64,000 bases of DNA from Pachypanchax playfairii (GCA_006937955.1 SSNP01000024.1:1394065-1458064), one strand, 5' to 3'; counted from the first letter of the stretch, positions 13,484 through 26,070 are shown. A program made the numbers and translations. Notes: generated from the letters alone by a model not told the origin.

Positions 13484-14040
13484 AGGTGCAATGTGGAACA
13501 CGAACGCCATAACAACATCTGGTGCGCGGATTCCACAGCCACAACAACAGAACAAGGCCTCGAGCCATCGGGTGCGTGGAAATACCTCCAATTCGAACCC
13601 GCCTTGATCTCCTTTCTCTCTCCAGATCAGCTCTGCTGAGTGGCGTCCGTCCGCTTGCAACCAGCCGCCCTCGCAGCAGGCGAGCACTCCCAGCTGCCAG
13701 CACCAGTCGACAATCCCGAGCCGGCTCTCGCTCATCCGCCTCTTGGGATGCTCCTCAGCACCGAGCTCCCCCTAACATCTAGTTAGTAGTTAGTAGAGAG
13801 GAGAACCGTTTTACCATCTTGTTCAGAATTAATGTTTGTCGGACCTGCTCACATAGTAACAGTTGTGTGATTGGTCTATGGCCATTTTGGGGCGGGGCCA
13901 GCGAAAGGTCAGTTGATTTGTGTGAGAGATAAACTCCTAGAAGCTGAATTTCATGTGTGTGCATTGGTGTGTATGTGTGGGGGTGGGGGGTTGCCAGAGC
14001 TGGCTCTGGCTGCAATTCAACAGCACTACTAATTGCACCA
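13484..14040. mobile_element. Probable inverted-repeat DNA element (AGGTGCAAT ends)
   Basis: TTAA at 13480-13483 is followed by AGGTGCAATG, and the far side ends in AATTGCACCA, giving short inverted ends around a GC-richer body that differs sharply in composition from its flanks. The TTAA-AGG border resembles the element in dnah2 intron 20. No transposase is encoded. Open frames inside are composition effects. Confidence 0.4.
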
Positions 14041-14699
14041 TCGTCCACACCAGTTCCAAGATATGAAATGTTAAAAATATAAAATTAAATCAAAAAAGCA
14101 AGTTATTATCTTAGAAAATAGTTGAACTAATCAAGAAACAAAATAATCTTGCAAGAAATATTTTTCAATCTAACTTTACTTTTCTTTTTACTCTTAATTT
14201 CACAAAAAAGTAACATTTTCAGCTTTGGATTCGTTTTTACAATTTGATTTAAATGGTTATTCCCAACTGCTGATATATAAACTTTTGTAAAAAATACTTT
14301 GCATTTTTTTAAAGCTTCTGAATTATATTTCGTGGTATGTACATTACATTTAACAAAAAACACCAATCACAGGCAAAGTTTAAACAGCAGGTGCTCATGG
14401 TTGCTTGGCAACATAATGAAAAACTCTCCTTTTTAAGTTTCTACCGTCTGCACAGACCACTTCTGATCACCAAGTCGTGTTGGTGGAGCCGAACAGAAAG
14501 AAGTGGAGGTGTGTGTGCATGTGTGTGCACGCGCGTCAGCAGGTGGGAAACACCAGCTGTGCTTGGCCTACCTGAACCTTACCACCTCATCACACTGACC
14601 AACATGAACAAAACCCTGATGGCCGTATAGGTGGAAGAGTGTTTTGTTTAGTTCCAAGTGAAGGAGTTTGTTGTAAGACATGATTGTTTTCTGCCTCAT

Positions 14700-14745
14700 T
14701 AGTGGCTGTCTCATAATTAGGACTTAATGACCCCTAATTATGTTC
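14700..14745. promoter_or_regulatory. Palindromic homeodomain-site cluster (candidate enhancer core)
   Basis: CATAATTAGG (14712-14721) and CCTAATTATG (14733-14742) form a perfect 10-bp inverted pair separated by 11 bases that hold another TTAATGA core. TAATTA is the classic homeodomain target. Function is inferred only from motif arrangement. Confidence 0.3.
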
Positions 14746-15199
14746 TTTCTGTTGAGGGAAGGTGTTCCTTCATAAGTGCTTTAGTATCTTATTCTCTAAA
14801 AATCTTTAGCTGACTTTAGACTATCTGAGGTCATCGCTGGTGTTTCTGCTGTTTTCAGATTTTTTATCCTGATTGATTGATTGTTTTCCTGTTGGTGGCC
14901 ATGATGTTGGAGAACTTAAACTTCTGATCAGTACAGCCTCTGCAGTGGATATCACCTTAACAGCAGCACCCTCTCTGCTAACTCAGCTCTTCCAGCCTCT
15001 CATGTGGAACTGATACTCATTCCATGTCACTTAAATTTCCACTTTTTCTTATTTAACTCATTTTTAACACAAATATACTAAAGCTATAACTTCCAGAAAT
15101 GTCAGTTTTACACTCATTACATTACACACAAAGTATTGGCCTTGAAAGTTCTCAAGAGCAATTTGATAATTACGGTCTAATTTTTTTTATCATTATCTT

Positions 15200-15790
15200 G
15201 TTAAATATAAAGTTTAGAGAGATCAGAGCTTCAAAGTCTGAGGTCATGGTCCTCTTACCAGGTATGAACGTCCAGCTCCTGGTTGGAAGGGAGATTCTGC
15301 CTCAGCTGGAAGAGTTTTAAGTATTTGAAGGGCTGGTCATGAGTGGATGTAGAGTGAAGTGTGATATTGATGTGTTGGATCAGGGTCATGAGTAATACTG
15401 TTGCTGTATTGGTCTGTCTCAATGAAGAAAGAGCTGACCTGAAAGTTGAAGTTGTTCATTTACCAGTCGATCTATGTTCCAACACTCATCTGTGGTCATG
15501 AGCTATTGATAGTGACTGTAAGAATTAAATATGAGCAGCTGAAAAATGATTCTTCTGAAGTTTTACACCCCCTCTCTTCGGACAGTTGTAGATTCTCCTT
15601 CATTTTAAAGGGAACTTTCTCAGGTGGTTTGGGTATTTGGCATCGACTTCTTCTGAAACATTATTGGGAAGGTGTTTCTGACATTTCCCACTGAAAGGAG
15701 ATGGTAGGCTTGGAAATACCCCAGAGTCCCCACAGCCTGAGCTGGAAGAGTTAGCTGGAAAGGGGGAGATCTGGCGATCTCCACTTAAAG
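15200..15790 (+). mobile_element. Fossil non-LTR retrotransposon, C-terminal part of ORF2
   Basis: Plus-strand phrases KSEVMVLLPG, EILPQLEEF, IYQSIYVPTLICGHELLIVT and, after frameshifts, a GH-like block and a C-terminal W-rich block follow the order SKTEVMVL, LPQVEEFKYLGV, SIYVPTLTYGHELWVMTER seen in an abundant teleost LINE. Many stops; no active protein. A different LINE family from the one at 10.2-11.3 kb. Confidence 0.7.
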
Positions 15791-15799
15791 CAGTAGCTC

Positions 15800-17340
15800 A
15801 GATCTTTTGAAGTTGGTTTCTGTAGAAACATAATATACAAAGAACACCTCTCCTGTTGTAGACAACTCTGTAAAAAACCTCAGTTTGAAGAAAAAGATTA
15901 ATTCTCATCAAAATGACAAGCTAATGGGTGCAGCTAACTGCTACATCTCTCATTACTCACAAATAACCACGTAAGTCTATATAAAAAACAATAGGAAATT
16001 GAAAACAAAACAATTTTACAAGGTTAGTACAATATAACATTGTTAAGATTAAGTACTATTTCAGATATTTTCAGACTGCTGCATTCTACTTTGGTCTTAA
16101 CCATGACTAGCTGTTAGCTTGTCAGTCTTTAAACTTGTTTAGGTTTAAAATAACAGTCTCAGAAAAGCTGCAGTGAGCAGACTAATAAATGGATATATTA
16201 AATTAAAAACATTTTACTAAACTCTTCCCAGGAAATGTTGAAATCCATTAAACCTACAGCTATAAGTAACTTCGACAGTTATATTTATACAGTGTATTTA
16301 GTTGTCATTCTCTATCAAAAGCACTAGTTATTTAATTCTTTCATTACATAGCAATTATTGTATTGTCTGGAATAGTATTGAAGCAAACAGCGTTCGTAAT
16401 GCTAGTAATTGTAGCCGTCTCATTTAATTAGGAAAGACCACTGTTCATTTTTACAATCCTTTTATTTTCTTTAACCCCTGTCCTTTTTTTAATCTCATCC
16501 ACCTACTGTATCCGTCTCTCTGTGTATTTCTCCATGGTAACGCCCCGTAATGTCCTTGTTCTTCCTATCTGACATTTCATACTCCTCCATCACCCTTTGC
16601 CATCCGCCTTTCCATCTCGCCACACAGGAATTACCCTGATTATGATTATAGCTGTGATGATAATGATAACTGCAGCAAAATTGCGCTGCCTTGCTCATAT
16701 CCAACACACAGGAGATTATGATTGACTGAACGGATGTCTGCAAATGTTTCTCCCATCTCCTTTTTTTTTTCTTTCTTCAATTTCTGTGTTCCACTCTTTC
16801 CTTCCTTTTTGTCTTATTTGGCTTTTTGTACTTTTGTTCTCTGTCCCTGATTTCCCTCTCCTTCCAAGCTCACCTTTTGTGTCTCATTTTAGTTCTTTTC
16901 AATTTCTGCCAGTCTTTCATCTCTGCTGTTGTGCTCCTTTCAACCTTTCCTGGTCCATCTCACCGCCACCACTTGTCTCCAGCTCTCTTTTCTTTAGTCC
17001 CTATTTGTTTGCTTCGGCCTCTTGCCACTCATCTCCTCTCCTGCTTGCTTTCTCCTCTGCCACAGAGGAACAAGATTAATTTGTTTTTGCATTCAGGAAA
17101 TAATTAGTTGCCTTGCTTCTTCGGTGAGTAAAATGGAGGCATGAAATGGCTCTGTTTGTCTTTCGCTTCTCCTTTATCACAACATAAAATCCATGCATGT
17201 TTTGGACATGGAGACATTGTATAATTGTACATTTGTAAATCTGGACCATGAAGTGGTTCAAGATCAGATTAAACTATAATACACAACAAACTCTAAGTTA
17301 TAGAGACTTCAGAAAAAGATTACAATTACAGAATACATCC
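15800..17340. other. No gene recognised; dispersed repeat piece and CT-rich tract
   Basis: Around 15785-15910 lies another copy of a segment containing CCTCAGTTTGAAGAAAAAG. The stretch 16744-17060 is strongly CT-rich. Between 16620 and 16690 there is a run of TGATTATGATTATAG-like A/T-core motifs. Confidence 0.3.
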
Positions 17341-17639
17341 TAATTAAAGCCAACTTGGTGCTTTTTATTTGTTTTAGGACTTTAACAATTTTCCTTTTCC
17401 AATTAGGATACAAAAATTAAAGCAAAGTACTACCTTGTAAATCAGCATATAAAATCAGTAAGAAAGGACTCTATTTCCCCCTTGCAGATTTTTGGGATTT
17501 TTGCTTTTTTGTCCAACTTACACATTCATCCAACATGTTAATGTCAAACAAACCCGATTAAATACAAAATGCAGGATTTGATTTGGATTTGATCTGGGAT
17601 TTGGTTTAGGCCTATTACAGAAAAGAGCTATCCAAACCA

Positions 17640-19190
17640 TCTTAGTTGTGTGTGAAGAAGTAAGTGCCCCCCAAGCCAAATAATTGTTTGTTCCACACTT
17701 GACAACAACAACTGCAGTCCAGGGGTTTGTGTTAACTGACATTCTTTCACCTCACTGTGGAGAAGTTTTGACTTGCCTCTTAGATAAATTGTTTTAATTT
17801 ACCTCAGTTGGAGGGTTTTCATCTGCAAATGACTCGTTAAGGCATCACAATCAGATTTAAGTCCAGACTTTAATGAGGCCCCTCCAAAACCTTTTTTTTT
17901 GTCATCCAGAGGGGGACTTGCTGCTGTTCCTTTGATCATCATAATACCCAAATGACTCTTGCTTTTCCACTAGGATCAGCACGGTCTAGAGCAGGTAGGT
18001 TCAAGCCCGGTCTGGTGAGTTTCCATTACCTTTGTCTGGGCTGACCCAACCCCTTTTTGGACTACATCTACCTCGGTGCTCGGTACTGAAGCAACCCAAC
18101 ACGCCCTCCTATGAACTTTGGTCAAGTAAATTGATATCAGTCACACTTCTACCTACGTAGTGGTAGCCACTTTTACTGGCCTGGTAGTGTCCATACATAC
18201 CTCGCATGTCGTGCAGTTTTTTTCTTCAGAAAGAGCCACAGTCCAAGTATGAAGTACAAAAATACCTCGATGTCCTCCATTGTTGTGTCCTCCATTGTGC
18301 ACATCCACGTTTGTTTACTACTTTTTGGGGTGATTACAAAAGACATCACAGACCTTTCCTGTCACTTGCTAAGCTGAGCACGTCCACGCCCCCATCTACA
18401 TCTACATTCCTGAGATGATAATGGAAACACAACCATCCCGTTCTAGGTCGTACTGACCCAACCTGTTTACGACCGACCCGGCCCGAGTGGAAAAGAGCCA
18501 TTTGAGGTCAAGAGCATAAACTGATGGTCAGACATTCTCCTTCAGGATTTGGTTTTATCCATGCATGTCATTCAGGCAGCAAATCAGCCCCAGACTATTA
18601 TACTAACACCACCTGCTGGTATGATGTTCGTTTTTAAAGTTTTTTGACATTAAAAAAGAGCAGGTTTATATGGCAGCGTATGTTTCTTTGTTTGACTTCC
18701 TTTCTCCCAGAACAGTCACTTCCAGAGCACAAAGCTCCACATACTGACCAACCAAGAAGTTCCACTTTTGTTTCAAAAGGGTAATTTTCCAAAAGTCCTC
18801 CTCATCATCATCATGTTAGTGAAAACATGAGACAGCATGTTTTGTTCTTTTTGGTTAGCAGTAGTTTTGCCTGTGAAACTCTCTCGTGGATCTAATTTTC
18901 ACCTCGTCTTTCTTTCATATTGTTGACTCATGAACACTTTACTGAGACAAAAGAAGCCTGCAGAGCTTTAGATGTTGTTCTGGGTTCTTTTCTTACCTCC
19001 TGGATGAGTCATTGATTTGCACTCAGAGTAATTTTCAAAGTTTTGTAGGAACCTGGGAAGATTCACCACTGTTTCATGTTTCCTTGCTTTTTGTGGCTAA
19101 TGGCTCTCACTGTGCTTCACTGGAGTCCCAAAGCTTATGAAATGGCTTTTTACTTACTTTTCAACAGAGAGCTGGATTGGTTTGGTCAGC
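17640..19190 (-). mobile_element. Decayed Tc1-like DNA transposon, interrupted by a second element
   Basis: The minus strand, read from right to left, gives pieces of a Tc1 transposase: ALGLQ-stop-STVRAISHK at 19134-19089 (helix-turn-helix region, compare KALGLQ-TTVRAI-HKW) and NIIPAGGVSIIVWG at 18628-18588 (compare the G-G-G-S-V-M-VWG block before the second catalytic Asp). Stops and frameshifts throughout mean it is inactive. A gap in the transposase order between about 17950 and 18505 is filled by an unrelated insertion. Exact outer ends and TA duplications were not located. Confidence 0.8.
17950..18505. mobile_element. Non-autonomous inverted-repeat element nested in the Tc1 relic
   Basis: Left end AAATGACTCTTGCTTTTCC and the reverse complement of the right end AAATGGCTCTTTTCCACTC pair imperfectly. 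The body contains no transposase. It separates two transposase parts that are adjacent in intact Tc1 elements. Superfamily (hAT or Harbinger) cannot be decided because the target duplication is not clear. Confidence 0.6.
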
Positions 19191-19779
19191 TTTTGTCTTT
19201 TATTAAATAACATGCTAATTTAAGACATGCAGTTTGCATTAGCTCAAATTCAGGTCTAAAATTCAATTTGAAATGCAAATATTTTGCAGTCTCTTAAAAA
19301 TATGTTAAAGAAAATTAAACCAATTCAATATTGGAATTTGAGTTCAGTTGAATCCTAAAGTCAGTTTCTATTTTCTCTGTTAAATTTGTTGTTATTCATC
19401 AAAACAAACATGATTAATGTGTAAGGATATTTCAAAACTATCTTTATTCAACTTTTTGCCTGGTTTATAAATGTGTTTGCTTTTGACCCATAAGATGCAG
19501 AATTTTGCTGCAATGTGGTTGTTTTGTTTCTTTAGCTGCAACAACCCAAAAATGAGAAACTACTTAAGTGATAATGGAGTCTGGGTGTCAAGTTATATCA
19601 TTTATGAGGAATCTGCTTATTGTAGGAGATTTGTAAAGAGGAAAGTGTTACTACGTGAAGGGGGAAAAGCCAATTTAAGAGTTGCTCGCTCCTCAGCAAT
19701 ATTAGCTCTTAACTGTGTATTTGTTAACTACTCATACTTTAAGTAAAAAGACAATCACACATGAAACAAGGTTAACTAG

Positions 19780-20009
19780 AAAAGCACTCAGAGCGCAGAC
19801 CTCCGCCAAGTGGACACATTGTGAAAGTATCCTTTAAAAAATTCCTGGATCCAAACGGTAATCCAGATCACCCCAAAAATCTAATTCATTTGGGTCATTT
19901 CCGACCTTTCCTGAAAACGTCATCATAATCCATCAATTAGTTTTTGAGTTATCCTGCTAACAGACAGAGAGACCCCAATGAAAACATTACCTCCTTGGCG
20001 GAGGTAAAA
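19780..20009. repeat. Teleost repeat with CCTCCGCCAAG / CTTGGCGGAGG ends (RTE-LINE tail type)
   Basis: Begins AAAAGCACTCAGAGCGCAGA and CCTCCGCCAAG, ends CCTTGGCGGAGGTAA. The ends are mutually inverted over about 11 bp. The phrase set resembles the 3' end of RTE-like LINEs common in fish. About 230 bp, non-coding. Confidence 0.5.
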
Positions 20010-20218
20010 ATACTGTTTCTTGACAGCATTGCATCTGTCCTGTCATGTTAATGTACATGAATGTTAACATGTTAAATCTATCATTAGGTGCAGATTTCCT
20101 ACATGCCTCAAAAAAAAAAAAAAAAATCTACTTTCTGTGTGTTTTACTTATCGTATCCTTCACATATAAAATAAAAAATGATAAATCCAGCATATCAAAT
20201 TTTTTGTATAGAAGTTAA

Positions 20219-20521
20219 CGTTGCAATATGTAAGAACTAGACCTTGTCGTCAAATCATTTATGTAGAAAAACAAACCCGTCCGCTCTCAGCTACTCACCC
20301 CCTCCCCTCCCGGATTTTTCTGCTGGGTTGCCAGTTCCTCATTTTGTTTCTCTTGTATTTGTTCAGTTTTTGATATTGATGTTATGGTTTCTTAGGTTTA
20401 CTACAAGTTACCCCAGCGCTTCCCAGCCGGCTGAGATCGAAATCTGTTACAATGTGACTTTACTTTCAACTTCAGTAGGACATTAGACTGTTGTGATTAT
20501 TTCACTGTAAAATTCTTACCT
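20219..20521. mobile_element. Older, truncated relative of the TTAA element in dnah2 intron 20
   Basis: Flanked by TTAA at 20215-20218 and TTAA at 20522-20525. Shares, in reverse orientation, several long phrases with 61528-62059, for example CAGCCGGCTGAGATCGA, CACAATGTGACTTTA-like text and TTTTGTTTCTCTTG. Its inverted ends have decayed, with a deletion in the right one. Confidence 0.7.
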
Positions 20522-20529
20522 TTAAAGTG

Positions 20530-21730
20530 CATCACAGGACAATGGAACAAATACATCCCTAATAATATCTAGATTCCGATATATTATTGTTGAGTTTACT
20601 ACTGAAAACAAAGTTTGTCACGTAGTTCACCAGGGCTCTGTACTGGGAACTCACAGACTTAAATTTTAGCTTCATTAAGCTAGCTACTTCTCATGTAATA
20701 CAACAGTCCATTGATACATAATGTTGAGATTGCACCAGTATATTTCTGATTTGGTTTTTCTGTCAGTCATCTGTTTTTATCCCAATGTAAAATCCCATAT
20801 TTCTTCTGTTTTTGGGTCAATGACTGGGTCTGTTAAACTTTCCTGTTTGGTGTAATTCTTTTCTTCCTCCTTGCTCTCGCTTCTGAGCTGCTTCCAGTAG
20901 CTCGTCCCTCCAGATTTGTGCTATCGGCTTCATATTTGAATATCCCCTTATTAACAGTCTCATTTATCTCTGCTTGTAATCTTCTACCTCCTTCTAATCT
21001 CACACCAGTACAATAACCATGTAATCTTGATTCGAGGGTGGGATTCACTTGAGGATTTTCAGATAACAGTGTAGATGATCAGTTTATAGAAAACACAGAA
21101 GCACTAGCTTAATGTTGTTTAATTGAAAATAATCACCAACAATTTTATTTCACACATAACTGCAGAGTTGTGATAGCAGATGATCATAAATATGTGGAAG
21201 ATGTATGTTGATCAAATTTAGCCTAACAATTAGATTTTAGTCTGTATTGTTTCACTCTGTCTCTGAACTGAGGTCTAAATAGGTTAGTTCTTGTTTTTGT
21301 TTATTATATTGACTTTGTTCTTTGCAAAGCATCCGATTTTCTTGTAAATTCTAAACGTGTTTTTCTAACTAATACTGATCTAAAATCACTTCAGCAGAAA
21401 ATGCATGTGCTCTTTCTGATAATCCATTTAACTTTTCAGTGACAGGAGTGATAAAGATTTTTCTTTTGCTAAATGGTTGTTTACTCTATAGTCAGACAAT
21501 GTCTTACAACAGTTATCGATATCTGATGTTTTTCACTGCCATATTTTTCTTTTGCTCCATTCATGTGTTAATGGCGTGCAAATAACTTACAGGGTGTTTT
21601 TATCAAGATTTAACTGAAAATCTAACCCCTATTTTAGGATAATTCAGATCAGGATGGTTGGACTAGAGTGTGTTTTTAATTAGTTTACATGCAGTAATAA
21701 AGTTTCATGTGAAGTTGGGTTGTGGTTTTT
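20530..21730. other. No gene recognised (AT-rich non-coding DNA)
   Basis: No splice-bounded open frame, no clear repeat. The minus-strand open frame at 21048-20833 has no recognisable domain. Confidence 0.3.
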
Positions 21731-21735
21731 TCTTA

Positions 21736-22188
21736 CACTCAGAAATAGAGGTACGAGACAAGGACATTTTTGTACCTATAGGTAAAATGTTTTAAAATGT
21801 TCCATTAAAAGTACAATATTGTACAAGAAGGGTACAAATTATTGTCGCTGGGGGTGTACCCTGTAGTCCAGGTCCCTTTTTGTACCTTATGAAGTTTTTC
21901 CACTAAAACAGTAAAATTCTGCCACATTTTGAAGTCTAAAACCAACATTCTGAAACATAATATTGAAAATGATGGATGAAACTTAATAAAATAGAGATTA
22001 ACCAGCTTTGGCCAGGGTTGCAGGTGCAGTTGAAATGGTACAAATTTGTACTTTATATCAATTTGAACACTCAAAGGGGCATTTCTGAGCTTTTAAAGAC
22101 CAATATTGTACTTTTAATGGAACATTTTAAAACATTTTACCTATAGGTACAAAAATGTCCTTGTCTCGTACCTCTATTTCTGAGAGTG
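21736..22188. mobile_element. 453-bp MITE with 86-88 bp terminal inverted repeats and TA target duplication
   Basis: The left arm 21736-21821 and the right arm 22101-22188 are inverted copies that match almost perfectly apart from a 2-bp indel (CACTCAGAAATAG versus CACTCTCAGAAATAG). TA stands on both outer sides (21734-21735 and 22189-22190), as in Tc1/mariner insertion. The centre of about 280 bp has no transposase. The high arm identity suggests a fairly young insertion or arm gene conversion. Confidence 0.9.
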
Positions 22189-22189
22189 T

Positions 22190-23940
22190 AATGTTTCAAA
22201 GTTTGGGTTGTTTAGGTGAAAGTTAAGTGAGGGGGTCTTTGGAAGAGATTAATTATCTTTAAAAATAAGTACAAATGTCAAATTTGGTTTTAATTAAATA
22301 AAGGAGATACAGTTATGTCTGTAAGTTTACACATACTGGTGGACTTCTTGATTTTTTGGCCATTTCTCAAAGAATATGAATGAAAGCAGAAACTCTTTTT
22401 CACCCATGGTCATTGTTGTTGTGACGCCATTTTTTGACCCTGTTGCAAAGTTTACACATCCCGGTGATTTTGGCCTGAAACATTCACACGTGAATGTGTT
22501 TAAGGTTGTTTTATGTGTTGTTTTATTTACAGAATGCTTTTCACACATTCAGGAGTCTCTGGTGGAAGTGTGGAGAAAGATCTAACAGTATCTGAAAGAA
22601 GAAAAGAAATGTTTTTCATGCAGGAATATGTCAGTAGTTTGAAATGTTAAAGTGAGACATTTTGGGATATTTTCCATTTTATTTGAAAGTTTACATGGAA
22701 ATTGGTTGTAATTTGTTTATATTACATTTGCCATTTTCACTGCTGCATAATTTGGTATATTTATTGCTGCGATGGTTTTTACAGACGATGATGGATGAGG
22801 AGATGGACTGATTTAATAAATGGCTGAAGCTGATCAATTGTAATAAACACAAATTGATGGATTCAGTAGGTTGTTATGGATGTTGATTTTTTCTGTGCAT
22901 GGATCAGGCTGTTTGAGTTTTTGTTTTTAAGAAGAACTAAAGATGTTGCCTCGCATGTATGACACAATCTGACATGAGCTTTCAACGTTTTATTGCACAA
23001 TAACTTAAAATGTAAAAACAGCTACATTTTTGGCTTGTTCTCCTAAAGACGCAGTGTGCGTTAAAATCCCTGAAGCACAAACCCGCAGCATCAGTTTGAC
23101 AGTAAACATTCAGTCGATCCTGCACATTACCACGATCAATAAACAAGGTCCTCCTCTGCTGCGCACTGATCAGAGTTTGCTGTGTTTGCTTTTTCTGAGT
23201 TTTATGAATCTGGCTTGGTTTGAAACTCCTTTTAAAAACACAGCATGCGGTGAAGCTAAAAGCCACCCTGGAGCTAAAAAAGAAAGAGCCTCTCTGCTCC
23301 AAAGTCTGCACTTAGCATGCTGCTGTTAGCCATCACTTTGCCACATGCTACCGCAGATCAATAGCAGTACATTACTATAGAAACAGCATGGATCAACACA
23401 CCACAGATGCTTTTGTGTGTAGTGTGAAGAGGCTTCCATTAATGTCGCCGCTCCTTCCTGAAAATACAAGAAATCCAAACTGTTCTTTAAGGATTGAACT
23501 AAAGCTGAAGCAAAAAATACATGGGAAAATAAACCTTTTATCATTTACACCGTCAATAGGAACCTTCTTCCATCCAGTTTGTATGAAAAAAAGAGTCACG
23601 TGTTAATAGATCCATTAAAATCTTTCTTAAAGAGAGCATGAGTCGTTATAGATTTCTTCCATATTTGTTCTGAATGTTTTCCTCCAGTTGTCTGGATTAA
23701 ATAAACCTTTTGTTCATTATAAATAACCTACACAGCTATGCTCTAACTAGCCATTAGCTCGCCAGCCCTGTGTAATTCAGTTATTTGGCTGAACCCAAAA
23801 TGCACCACAACTCCGATTGAGGCAAATAATAAATATTTATTTGAATTGTACTTGAGCAGGAAGACCTACCAACACCGGAATGGATTAGAACCCCGGCAGG
23901 GCAGTGAGATGAGAGTAGGGGTAATAACACGGGAGTATTT
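22190..23940. other. No gene recognised; probable repeat at 22310-22580
   Basis: The motif AGTTTACACAT occurs at 22323 and 22449 within repeat-like sequence. The 22980-23600 interval has overlapping open frames on both strands, without recognisable domains or good splice structure. Confidence 0.3.
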
Positions 23941-23944
23941 GTCT

Positions 23945-24376
23945 TGATTAGGTGAGGGCAATATGGCCAAAAATATTTATTACAGTATATATTTGAAAAT
24001 TTGCGATATAATTGACTGACGAAACAATATACTTCAAAACTTCACATCAAGTTTGTCATGTTTCCTCCCTTCGCTACGACGGTCTGCTTGTAGGTTCTGA
24101 AAAGCAATTGTGCTTTGCTGTATCTGATGGGCAAAAACCAACCAGTTCCCTTTTTTGCAAACCAACTCTGGTTCACCTGTCAGTCAATGAATCACTTTTG
24201 CTCTCTTCCTTCTCTGTCGCCATCATGCTTCCTCCCTCATGTGCAAATGATCAGATGAAAACAAAGGAACTGCACATGCGCATTTCACCCATATTCTATC
24301 CGATGTTTCATTTTCTTATCATTCCCAAACATTGTATCTGTATTACTGTGAAAGGTATGATATGGCCCAGCCCTAG
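23945..24376. mobile_element. Probable non-autonomous hAT-like element
   Basis: Left end AGGTGAGGGCAATATGGCC and reversed right end AGGGCTGGGCCATATCA match the TAGGGCTGGGC-ATATGGCC ends of a common fish family. AT-rich inner sequence near the left end (AATTTGCGATATAAT) fits too. The open frame inside (24012-24449) has no recognisable domain. Confidence 0.5.
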
Positions 24377-24379
24377 TGT

Positions 24380-25940
24380 TGACGTACAAACACATACCTC
24401 CAAATTACAGATCCAGGAATCCAAGGTGGCGGCGAGTTGCGTGGAGTGACATCACACACCACGGGAGAATCAGCAGGAGTGTTCCAGGAATGATGGACAA
24501 CAGAGCAGGTGAGTAAGGTGTTTTACATGTTGTCCGAGCGGTCAATGGAACAGACGGGGTAAATGATGTAGCCGCTAGCGCTATTCTCAAACAGATAGGG
24601 GCTGAGATGAAGAGAATAACAGTCCAAGTTTACGAGCCAGATCCAAGCAAACAAGTGCAGAGAACAATCTAAGGGGCAAATCCAGTAGACGGAATAATCA
24701 CTTTGGTAACTTATGGAACGTTGGCAGGCTGACTGACAGAGCAAGGCTGAGGCAAAAGCCAAGATCCAAAATCTGAGCAGTTTCCAATTCTAAGTATCCA
24801 ATTCCACACAGGTTCCAAGGGGGCAGGTAAAAAAAACGGTCTGGTCCGGGTTGAAAAACACACACTGGGATGATAAGCAGCCTGAACCGTAGAACCAGTG
24901 GAGAGAGTAGAAAAGGCGAACACTCCTCTGATGAAGGGGCGGGGACAGGTGAGAGGACTCCAAATAGAGGTTGTTAGGAAGTTTTCTCCTCCAGATAACA
25001 TACTCAGTGTGTCTATTTTACACAGAAACACTCAAAAATGGACAAAATGTGTGTTAAAGGTGGAGAGATGAGACCAGGTATTTAATGCTGAAGTCATAGC
25101 GGCACACGGTATTCCATATCTACTGACACTTGAGGAAAAGTATGGCTGCATCTGAGGTCGTTCTCTAAAGAAAATCATTCCAAGGCTTTAAAAAACCAGA
25201 ACCTAAATGAACAGGAAAGTGACAGGATCAACTGGAGCCATGCTTTTTACACCGAGTCTAACTCAGAGGTCTGCAGCTTGTGGCTCTTCTGAAGTGGCTC
25301 CTTTAAACTCTGATCAAAGATGACATGAACCTGAGTGATGTTTCTATTTAAACTGACACCAGAAAAGAGTAGTTTTACTGAAATTCCTGGAGCAGAATAA
25401 CACTAATAACACAAGTGAGCTGGCCTGCCTGTGTGCACTCAGTTGAATAGAAATGAATAGAAATATCATTTTTTGTAAAAGCCGTTTTTCCATCAAGTCA
25501 GTGTTAGAATTGACAAAATCAGGCTTCATGTTTGGGTTTACTTTGAGCTTGCATCTTGTTAGCTTGTTCCCCACTTCGACAGAAATAACTCAGCACTGTT
25601 CTGAACAAAAACATGTAATTTTCTTGTGTAGAGCTAGACAGTAGTTACTTTTATTCCAAAAAGAAAATAACTAACACAAAAAAAGTAACAGCTATATATA
25701 AAACGAGAGATCTTAATTTTAATGGTCAGGAAGTTTTTGTTGCTAATTTTTTGGCTGAAATCAACATCTTTATATAAAAAAAATATATATACAGTATATT
25801 TTAAAAAAAATTTCTTTCAGTCACAAAGGTCACAGATCGCTGGTCTGACATCAGAGCTTCTCTAACACAAAAAGTTAAATGTCTGAAAACAGTAAGTGTT
25901 AGAGATCCCCGTGTAGCAGAGGAACAGACTGCCAAATTAG
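24380..25940. other. Repeat-like DNA, no gene recognised
   Basis: The 24430-24990 part is purine-rich and looks like degenerate retroelement DNA similar in style to 2250-2620. At 25263-25300 the phrase GCAGCTTGTGGCTCTTCTG resembles hAT element ends. A family assignment is not possible by eye. Confidence 0.3.
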
Positions 25941-26070
25941 TTTTTTAAAGACCCACCCCAATGAAAATCATGTTTTACATGTTGTTAACATGTTCTTGTG
26001 GCATTTTTCTGGTGCCAGACGACATATCTTGAGAAAATGATGCCCAAATTTTAGATTGATAAAATAATAC

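Noticed and set aside
13469..13782. Overlapping open frames on both strands with a GC-rich product
   Set aside because: They lie inside an inverted-repeat element and reflect its base composition.
24012..24449. 145-codon open frame
   Set aside because: Overlaps the probable hAT-like element at 23945-24376 and has no recognisable domain or splice context.
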